In this document: positions 26,576-33,200 of the stretch, piece after piece
Layout: the number at the start of each line of letters is the position of its first letter
How positions within the stretch are numbered: the first letter of the stretch is position 1
From: an uncultured Gammaproteobacteria bacterium
GTDB lineage: Bacteria; Pseudomonadota; Gammaproteobacteria; Enterobacterales; Psychrobiaceae
Direction: 5' to 3'
Length of the DNA stretch: 41,054 nt
NCBI GenBank assembly: GCA_937139475.1
Contig: CAKZQF010000045.1
Coordinates: 1-41,054, forward strand
The notes under the pieces: generated by a model
The model's input: only the letters and a program-made list of their open reading frames with translations
Told to the model about the DNA's origin: nothing
Database searches by the model: none
Position numbers and translations under genes: made by a program

Positions 26576-27868
26576 ATGGAACAACAAACAATAGCCATTT
26601 TTATCTTATTAGGTGGTTTTTTAGCACTCATGTTTTTACGTATACCTATTGCCTTTGCCTTAGGTTTGTCATCACTGGCCACTTTTGCTTATTTAGATAT
26701 TCCAACGATGGTACTCGCCCATAAAATGGTTAATGGCCTCAATAGCTTTACTTTTTTAGCGGTCCCGTTTTTTATTCTCGCAGGCCAATTGATGGGCGAG
26801 GGCGGCATTTCAGATAAACTTGTGCGCTTTGCCGATACTTTGGTAGGTAGAATGCGTGGCGGGTTGGCTCAGGCCAATATCGTTTCTAGTAGTATGTTTG
26901 GTGGTATCTCAGGTTCTTCAGTAGCCGATGTCGCCTCTATTGGATCATTTCTCGTGCCTTCAATGGTTAAACGCGGGCATACTCCGTCTTACTCTGTTGC
27001 AGTAACGATATCGTCATCAGTGCAAGGCGTTTTGATCCCTCCGAGTCAGAACATGATTTATTTCGCCCTTGCTGCTGGCGGCTTATCGATAGAAAAGCTT
27101 TTCGTCGCAGGTTACGTGCCTGGCATAATGTTAGGGGGATCTTTAATGCTGCTCTGTTGGATTTTGGCCATTAAACAAGGCCATCCAACTGGTGAACGAT
27201 ATAGTTTCAAAGAGTCGATTAAGGTGGGCCTGGATGCTTCAATCGGTTTGTTCACCGTTGCTATTATCATCGGCGGCATTTTATTAGGGATTTTTACGGC
27301 AACAGAATCAGCTGCGGTTGCGACAGTCTATGCCTTGTTAGTCACTGTGTTTATTTATCGAAGCATGACTTTGGGAAAATTTGTTTCGGTGCTTAAGATG
27401 TCGATGAGTACATTGGCAACAGTAATGGCCATCATAATGACCTCATCAGCCTTTGCGTTTTTACTTGGCTTTTTGAATGTACCAACAATGTTGTCTGACA
27501 TGATCCTTTCACTTTCCTCAAATCCCATTGTAGCCATTTTAGCAATCAATTTATTACTGCTTCTTTTAGGTATGTTAATGGACATGGGAGTGTTGATCTT
27601 ATTACTCACCCCAATGTTATTACCGATTGCAACGGCGCTAGGCTATGACCCCATTCAGTTTGGCATCATTATGATGATCAACTTGGGCATTGGCGTCTGT
27701 ACGCCTCCGGTTGGTACTTCACTCTTGGTCGGTTGCTCTATTGGTAAAGTATCCATTGGCTCGACAGTAAAAGTAATGTTCCCGTTTTATGTCGTGATGG
27801 TGGCAGTGTTGATGTTAATCACCTTTATACCAGAGTTATCGATGACGTTACCTAACATGCTTGAGTAA
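26576..27868 (+). CDS. TRAP transporter large permease subunit (DctM)
   Basis: The protein has 430 residues with about twelve hydrophobic segments. FFILAGQLMGEGGISDKLVRFADTLVGRMRGGLAQANIVSSSMFGGISGSSVADVASIGSFLVPSM and IPPSQNMIYFALAAGG are family signatures, and GVCTPPVGTSLLVG repeats the pattern in the second half of the inverted-repeat fold. It is the sodium-driven permease of the P-Q-M system. With the uronate genes on both sides it most likely imports a hexuronate or a small unsaturated uronate. Confidence 0.92.
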   Translation: MEQQTIAIFILLGGFLALMFLRIPIAFALGLSSLATFAYLDIPTMVLAHKMVNGLNSFTFLAVPFFILAGQLMGEGGISDKLVRFADTLVGRMRGGLAQANIVSSSMFGGISGSSVADVASIGSFLVPSMVKRGHTPSYSVAVTISSSVQGVLIPPSQNMIYFALAAGGLSIEKLFVAGYVPGIMLGGSLMLLCWILAIKQGHPTGERYSFKESIKVGLDASIGLFTVAIIIGGILLGIFTATESAAVATVYALLVTVFIYRSMTLGKFVSVLKMSMSTLATVMAIIMTSSAFAFLLGFLNVPTMLSDMILSLSSNPIVAILAINLLLLLLGMLMDMGVLILLLTPMLLPIATALGYDPIQFGIIMMINLGIGVCTPPVGTSLLVGCSIGKVSIGSTVKVMFPFYVVMVAVLMLITFIPELSMTLPNMLE

Positions 27869-27885
27869 CTAACAATTACATTTTT

Positions 27886-27907
27886 ACGGTGTTTAGACAG
27901 GCACCGT
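27886..27907 (+). other. Small intercistronic hairpin
   Basis: A 6-bp GC-containing stem (27886-27891 with 27902-27907) has no T-run. It may be a processing or stability element between dctM and uxuA rather than a terminator. Confidence 0.35.
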
Positions 27908-27973
27908 TATTCACAAAAATTTTGTGCTAATGCATATGTTAGCTACAAATCTAAACTTTCAGAAGAGGTTGTT

Positions 27974-29173
27974 ATGCAAGAAACATGGCGCTGGTATGGA
28001 CCAAATGACTCAGTTTCACTAACGAATATTTTACAAGCAGGCGCATCTGGTGTGGTGACGTCATTGCATCATGTGCCGACTGGTGATGTTTGGTCGTTAG
28101 ATGAAATATTAAAGCGCAAGGCTTGTATTGAAGCAGCGGGGCTTGAGTGGACAGTAATCGAAAGCATTCCGCTGCATAATGATATCAAAACCCGTAGTAA
28201 AGATTACGAACGTTATATCGAAAACTATAAGCAATCATTAATAAATGTTGGTAAAGCAGGGCTTAAAACTGTGTGTTACAACTTTATGCCTGTGGTTGAT
28301 TGGACGCGCACTAACTTATTATATGATTTGCCCAATAAATCAAAAGCTTTGCGTTTTGAAATGTCTGATTTTGCTGCATACGATGTTTATTACTTGCAGC
28401 GTGAAAATGCAGATAAAGACTATCCTGCAGCTATTTTGTCAAAAGCGAAGCAACGCTTTGACAATATGAGTGAACTAGAAAAAGAATTGTTAGAAAAAAA
28501 TATTATTGCTGGCCTACCGGGCGGCGAAGGATCTTATGACCGTCAGGGCATTCTTGAGGCAATTACCGAGTTTATTCAATTAGGTACAGAAAAATTTCGC
28601 GCGAACTTATTCGAATTCTTGCGAGAAATAATTCCAGTCGCAGAAGAGGCTGGCGTGAATATGTGTATTCACCCTGACGATCCACCGTTTACCCTGTTTG
28701 GCCTACCTCGTGTTGTTTCAACGGCGAGTGATGTCAGAGCTTTACTTGATGCCGTACCTAGCGTAGCTAACGGGCTAACGCTATGCGCAGGCTCATTTGG
28801 TGTTCGTGCCGATAATAACTTAGTTGAGATGGTTAAAGAGTTTGGCGACAAAATTCACTTTGTTCATCTACGTAATGTAACACGCGAAGCCGATGGTTCC
28901 TTTTGTGAGTCGGAACACCTGGATGGCGATAACGATATGGTTGGCTTAATTCAAGCGTTATTAGCCGAAGAGCAGCAACGTAAAGCGCTAGGAAAGGGAG
29001 ATTCAAATATTGCCATGAGACCCGATCATGGTCACTTATTAGGTGATGAAATTGGCAAAACTAATATTAACCCAGGTTACTCTTTCGGCGGTCGAATGAA
29101 AGGTTTAGCTGAAATTCGCGGTGTGATCCATGCGATTGATTCACTGCATAACCGTTGCGCTGTAAACAGCTAA
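27974..29173 (+). CDS. uxuA: Mannonate dehydratase
   Basis: The protein has 399 residues, with AGAGG before the ATG. It removes water from D-mannonate to give 2-keto-3-deoxygluconate in the cytoplasm. The opening MQETWRWYGPNDSVSLTNILQAGASGVVTSLHHVPTG is the UxuA signature; NMCIHPDDPPFTLFGLPRVVST, LTLCAGSFGVRADN, HFVHLRNVTREADGSFCESEHLDGD and AMRPDHGHLLGDE carry the metal-binding His, Cys and Asp residues of the barrel. It is close to full-length E. coli UxuA (about 394). Together with UxuB and KdgK it forms a complete fructuronate-to-KDPG route. It lies 105 bp after dctM and 70 bp before the GH105 gene. Confidence 0.95.
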   Translation: MQETWRWYGPNDSVSLTNILQAGASGVVTSLHHVPTGDVWSLDEILKRKACIEAAGLEWTVIESIPLHNDIKTRSKDYERYIENYKQSLINVGKAGLKTVCYNFMPVVDWTRTNLLYDLPNKSKALRFEMSDFAAYDVYYLQRENADKDYPAAILSKAKQRFDNMSELEKELLEKNIIAGLPGGEGSYDRQGILEAITEFIQLGTEKFRANLFEFLREIIPVAEEAGVNMCIHPDDPPFTLFGLPRVVSTASDVRALLDAVPSVANGLTLCAGSFGVRADNNLVEMVKEFGDKIHFVHLRNVTREADGSFCESEHLDGDNDMVGLIQALLAEEQQRKALGKGDSNIAMRPDHGHLLGDEIGKTNINPGYSFGGRMKGLAEIRGVIHAIDSLHNRCAVNS

Positions 29174-29182
29174 CTCAATTGG

Positions 29183-29212
29183 AGATATGAACTAATTAAT
29201 TAGTTCATATCT
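29183..29212. repeat. 30-bp perfect palindrome between uxuA and the GH105 gene
   Basis: Two 15-bp perfect arms with no spacer around TAATTAATTA. It lacks a T-run, so if transcribed it would be a stable hairpin dividing the cytoplasmic genes from the exported enzymes of the operon. It shares its AATTAATT core with the palindrome at 21473-21508. Confidence 0.65.
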
Positions 29213-29243
29213 AGACAAAAATTTATATGGAAAGAATATTTTT

Positions 29244-30350
29244 ATGAAAGCCATTAACTTATGTTTTATTGCCATGACGTTATTTTTAACAACCTTGGCT
29301 CAGTCATCACTTGTAAATGCCAAGCAACCCGATAAAGCCAGTGTTTTAAAGCATATGGACAATGTTGCCCAATGGCAATTAGCAAATCCAAGTCATAAAA
29401 AGTTGTGGGTGTGGGAACAAGGCACCTTTTATACTGGCTTAATGGCTTATTACAAACTACACCCACAACAGAAATATCTCGATGCCATGTTAGATATGGG
29501 CAATTCCCTTGAGTGGAAGTTAAAGCCACATCCTTACCTTGCGGATAATTTTGTTATTGCCCAAACCTACATAGATCTTTATGAATTAGATCCTAAGCCC
29601 GTTTATATTGATAAAGCTCGATATCAAATGGATATGGAGTTTTATAAGCGCCCTAACAAGATAGATTTGAGATGGGATCAGCCACACAATTGGGATTGGT
29701 GGAGTTGGGCAGATTCATTATTTATGGCGCCCCCGGCTTTTGCGCAAATGTCTAAAGCCACCGGCGACGCTAAATACCTCGACAGAATGGATGTACTATG
29801 GAAAGCGACTTATAAATACCTATACGATAAAGACGAAGATTTATTTTTCCGGGATGATAGTTGGTTTGAACGTCGAACCATAAACAATAAAAAAGACTTT
29901 TGGTCACGAGGTAATGGATGGGTTGTCGGTGGTTTAGTCAAAGTGCTTGAGGCAATGCCAAAGGATGACAGCAGAAGAGCCTTTTATGAGGACGTACTGA
30001 AACGCATGTCAACAAGCCTTATTAAACTGCAATCGCCTGAAGGGTACTGGTATGCAAGCCTGCTTGATAAAGATGTCGTTAATGTTAAAGAAACTAGCGG
30101 TACCGCGTTTTTTGCTTATGCCTTAGCTTGGGGCATTAACAATGGTTTATTAGATGAAGAAAAGTTTGCTCCTCACGTGTTTAAAGCTTGGGAAATGCTA
30201 GTTTCTGCCATAGAAAAAGATGGCAAGCTTGGTTATGTTCAACCTGTTGGTGTCGGTCCTGACAAGGTAAAAAGAGAAGATACTGAACCTTATGGCCCCG
30301 GTGCATTTTTATTAGCAGGCTCGGAAGTTTATCGTTTGTTAAAACAATAA
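29244..30350 (+). CDS. GH105-family unsaturated uronyl hydrolase
   Basis: The protein has 368 residues with a signal peptide (1-26, ending VNA), so it works in the periplasm. It has the alpha/alpha-barrel pattern of YteR-type enzymes: QPHNWDWWSWADSLFMAPPAFAQMSKATGD with Asp157 as the probable catalytic acid/base, FWSRGNGWVVGGLVKVLEAMP (Arg222), then GYWYASLLD, KETSGTAFFAYALAWG and EPYGPGAFLLAGSEVYRL. These enzymes hydrate the 4,5-double bond of unsaturated uronyl residues left by polysaccharide lyases and so release the uronate. GH105 is known for rhamnogalacturonan and ulvan fragments; the GlcNAc genes here suggest another polymer. No lyase that would make its substrate is recognised in the window. 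Confidence 0.88.
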   Translation: MKAINLCFIAMTLFLTTLAQSSLVNAKQPDKASVLKHMDNVAQWQLANPSHKKLWVWEQGTFYTGLMAYYKLHPQQKYLDAMLDMGNSLEWKLKPHPYLADNFVIAQTYIDLYELDPKPVYIDKARYQMDMEFYKRPNKIDLRWDQPHNWDWWSWADSLFMAPPAFAQMSKATGDAKYLDRMDVLWKATYKYLYDKDEDLFFRDDSWFERRTINNKKDFWSRGNGWVVGGLVKVLEAMPKDDSRRAFYEDVLKRMSTSLIKLQSPEGYWYASLLDKDVVNVKETSGTAFFAYALAWGINNGLLDEEKFAPHVFKAWEMLVSAIEKDGKLGYVQPVGVGPDKVKREDTEPYGPGAFLLAGSEVYRLLKQ

Positions 30351-30386
30351 TAAATTGCTTTTCAAAAAAGAAAAAAAGGACAATTT

Positions 30387-31562
30387 ATGAATATCAAATT
30401 CAATTTCATTAAGTCTTCATTATTCATTCTACTGCTTGGGATTACAACTAGCACTATGGCTAAAACACCGAAACATGTCATTCTATTTATGATAGACGGC
30501 TTGCACTGGCAAGCCCCCGAAAAGGTGAAAATGCCAAATTTCAGGGCATTGATTGAGCAAGGCACCTTTATTGAAAAATCTTATGTGTTATTGCCGCATC
30601 ATCCAACGGTTGGTGATTACTCGAAGTTTAATAGTTGTTCTTTTCCTAATCCGGTTTTGCATTCAGGTACTATTTTTATTAAACCTGAGAATAAACTATT
30701 GCAAGAAAGCTTGCCGGCCAATTCAACAACTGCATTTGTTGTTAATACCGCCGCATATCGTAGCGTTGCCCGTGGTTTTGATACCGCTATCATGGATGGT
30801 AAGTTAACCGATGAGGAAGTTGTTGATAACGCGATTAATATTTTCGATCAACAACAACCCTCATTTATGCGTGTGCACTTGCAATCTCCTGGAGAACTTG
30901 GTCGTTCAGTTAACTCAGCGACACCAGACCAAGCTTTTTATGAAGATGTCTTTGGTCAAGGTTCTCCTTATGTTAAAAGCATTGAAAAGGCGGATGAATT
31001 ACTAGGAAAGTTTGTTGCCCATTTGAAAGATTCTGGCCGCTGGGAAGATACGGTGCTTATTGCCACCTCTGATCATGGTCAGAGTAAAATCGGTTGGCAC
31101 CCATTGTTTGATGAAGACAGCTGGGCAACACCTTTGGTATTTGCCGGCAAAGGCATTGCTAAGCAACGAACCTTACCTTACTTTGAGCATACAGACTTAG
31201 CGGCCACGATTAGTATGTTATTAGATGCTAAAGCACCCAGTAACAATGGTGGTTCAGGTCGTATGGTGAAAGAAGTTTTAGCAAAAATTGATTTGCAAAA
31301 CTTTAACCACCCAAGATATATACAAACCATTAATCAACAAATTAAGCTTTTTAACTTTTATAAGTCTGAGCTACTCCTAGCTTCTGATAAAAACCTGCAT
31401 TATGCGATCATCTTGGCTTCATTAGAGAACGAAATCTTAACACCTGAACCTTTTTATCACCAAGACCGAATTACCGAATGGCATAAAGCCGGCACCACAA
31501 AACATATGATTGCAGCGAATAACAAAATACTTGAGCAAATGAAAACCGCGTTAGGAAAGTAA
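30387..31562 (+). CDS. Alkaline phosphatase-superfamily hydrolase (phosphodiesterase/sulfatase-like)
   Basis: The protein has 391 residues, with AAGGA before the ATG and a signal peptide (1-25). HVILFMIDGLHW gives the first metal ligand Asp37. The nucleophile region reads LPHHPTVGDYSKF with Thr74 where sulfatases have the formylglycine Cys or Ser, so a phosphodiesterase or phosphatase of the nucleotide pyrophosphatase kind is more likely than a sulfatase. TSDHGQSKIGWHP (Asp229, His230, His238) and FEHTDLAATIS (His268) supply the other metal ligands. It lies 36 nt after the GH105 gene and overlaps the DUF4861 gene by 1 nt. It may remove a phospho- or sulfo-ester from the glycan; the substrate is unknown. 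Confidence 0.78.
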   Translation: MNIKFNFIKSSLFILLLGITTSTMAKTPKHVILFMIDGLHWQAPEKVKMPNFRALIEQGTFIEKSYVLLPHHPTVGDYSKFNSCSFPNPVLHSGTIFIKPENKLLQESLPANSTTAFVVNTAAYRSVARGFDTAIMDGKLTDEEVVDNAINIFDQQQPSFMRVHLQSPGELGRSVNSATPDQAFYEDVFGQGSPYVKSIEKADELLGKFVAHLKDSGRWEDTVLIATSDHGQSKIGWHPLFDEDSWATPLVFAGKGIAKQRTLPYFEHTDLAATISMLLDAKAPSNNGGSGRMVKEVLAKIDLQNFNHPRYIQTINQQIKLFNFYKSELLLASDKNLHYAIILASLENEILTPEPFYHQDRITEWHKAGTTKHMIAANNKILEQMKTALGK

Positions 31563-32797
31563 TGATGAAACTATCGATAGCTCAACACTTTAAAATACCT
31601 AAAAAGCTTGCGTCAGTCACTTTGATGGTAGCCTTATCGCCCGCACTTCCTGTTCAGAGCCACGAACTTAACGGCGCTGAAAATAAGGGGAAATTAACGG
31701 TGTATAACGATTTGGCTTTTGAAAGAACAAATGAAACAGTTACTGTTTCACTTGAAAATTTAGCCCTTAATGAGCGCAAATCCTGGCCGCATATTGTAGT
31801 GCTAGATTTAACAACCAATAAGCCACTTATGTATCAACTCACTGATACTAACAATGACGGAGTCATCGACAGTTTACTCTTTCAAGTTAAAATTTCCGCA
31901 AATAGCTCAAAACAATTTCAGTTTTTTAAGGACAGAAATGCCTCAGGGGAGTTTACCGACAGTATTGTAAGTTATTCTCGTTTTGTGCCGGAGCGTATAG
32001 ATGACTATGCCTGGGAGAATGATCGGGTTGCGTTTCGAATGTACGGCCCTAAAGCACGACAGCTTGTTGAAGCTGGAAAAAGGGGCGGTATAATCTCCAG
32101 TGGAGTTGATTGTTGGTTAAAACGTGTTGAATACCCCATTTTAAATAAGTGGTATAAAAGCTATGCAGACGGTACAGGCGATTATCATAAAGATACTGGT
32201 GAAGGGTTGGATAATTACCATGTTGGTAGCAGTCTAGGTTGTGGTGGAACGGGCAGTCTTTATCAAGGCAAGTTATTGGTTAGCGGTAATTTTTCTGATT
32301 ACAGTACCACCTCGATAGGGCCAATACGGACTAGCTTTGAGCTAGATTATGCCCCTTGGAATACTGGCACCGCAGAGGTTAAAGAAGTGAAACGTATATC
32401 ACTCGATAAGGGCAGTAATTTAACCCGATATGAACTGATATTCGATCAAGACGTAGAGCTAGTGGCAGGGCTTTCTTTAGATAAAAACTCGCTTTCAATA
32501 TCCGCTGATAAAGAGTCTGGTTATTTTAGCTCATGGCGCAAGCAACAAGACTCTGAGCTTGGTTTAGGTATTGTCACTTTGCCAAAATACATAACAGGTT
32601 ATCAGCAAAAAAAAGTAAAGGGCAAACCAGGGGAACACCTTTTTGTGGAACTAAAATCAGTTAATAAACGTATTGTTTATTACGCAGGTTTTGGTTGGAA
32701 GAAAAGCCAGCAGTTTTCTTCACCGGATAAATGGCAACAGTATTTAAAACAGTTTGGGTTAACGTTACAGACACCTTTACGTATTGAATTACACTAG
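31562..32797 (+). CDS. DUF4861-family exported protein
   Basis: The protein has 411 residues with a signal peptide (about 1-35, ending VQS). LTVYNDLAFERTNETVTVSL, NNDGVIDSLLFQV, RFVPERIDDYAWENDRVAFRMYGP and SSGVDCWLKRVEYPILNKWYK are the hallmarks of DUF4861, a beta-sandwich family common in PULs of marine and gut bacteria. I recall that a protein of a marine ulvan pathway from Formosa acts as an oligosaccharide dehydratase that makes the unsaturated uronate for GH105, and that it may belong here; I am not certain of that link. If so, it would explain a GH105 without a lyase. Its ATG overlaps the stop of the phosphatase-like gene (TAATG), and it is the last gene of the operon. Confidence 0.78.
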   Translation: MMKLSIAQHFKIPKKLASVTLMVALSPALPVQSHELNGAENKGKLTVYNDLAFERTNETVTVSLENLALNERKSWPHIVVLDLTTNKPLMYQLTDTNNDGVIDSLLFQVKISANSSKQFQFFKDRNASGEFTDSIVSYSRFVPERIDDYAWENDRVAFRMYGPKARQLVEAGKRGGIISSGVDCWLKRVEYPILNKWYKSYADGTGDYHKDTGEGLDNYHVGSSLGCGGTGSLYQGKLLVSGNFSDYSTTSIGPIRTSFELDYAPWNTGTAEVKEVKRISLDKGSNLTRYELIFDQDVELVAGLSLDKNSLSISADKESGYFSSWRKQQDSELGLGIVTLPKYITGYQQKKVKGKPGEHLFVELKSVNKRIVYYAGFGWKKSQQFSSPDKWQQYLKQFGLTLQTPLRIELH

Positions 32798-32926
32798 GAG
32801 CTAGCGCCCTCTCTTAATGTCAAAGAGGGGGGGCCAGTTGACTTTTCTTGGGCAATACCAATCCTACACTGGCCTATGTGCTTGGCGATCAAATCATATT
32901 ACTTACCTACTACAAATTCGCTTACT

Positions 32927-32956
32927 AACACCTCAATCGTATTAGGTGTTTTTTTT
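32927..32956 (+). terminator. Rho-independent terminator of the nagB-DUF4861 operon
   Basis: AACACCT (32927-32933) pairs with AGGTGTT (32944-32950), followed by TTTTTT. The loop contains CTCAATCGT, which resembles an operator half-site, but the right half does not match. It lies 130 bp after the DUF4861 stop. Confidence 0.8.
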
Positions 32957-33070
32957 GCATCTGACATCTGTACTTCTAACAGGTTGTTGTTTTTTAGATA
33001 GTTATCACAAACCCCCTTGTACTCTTCAACATGATTAGTTTTTAAACATTAGCTTTTTGTAAGAATTACC

Positions 33071-33115
33071 TTGACAAGATATTTTCTTTGATCTAATTTA
33101 ACTCAAACGTTTGAG
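33071..33115 (+). promoter_or_regulatory. Promoter with LacI-type operator for the second receptor
   Basis: TTGACA lies at 33071-33076, 17 bp of spacer follow, then TAATTT at 33094-33099, and the perfect palindrome CTCAAACGTTTGAG at 33102-33115. The receptor starts 86 bp after the operator. Confidence 0.8.
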
Positions 33116-33200
33116 GTTGTGTGAGTTTAAACTTATAAGCAGTTAAACAAACAGAAACATTAAGCAGAAGTGATATGATTATTACTAAAGGGGATTAGAG

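Noticed and set aside
32932..32945. CTCAATCGTATTAG, resembling the LacI-type operator
   Set aside because: It forms the loop and arm of a clear terminator, and its right half does not match the operator.
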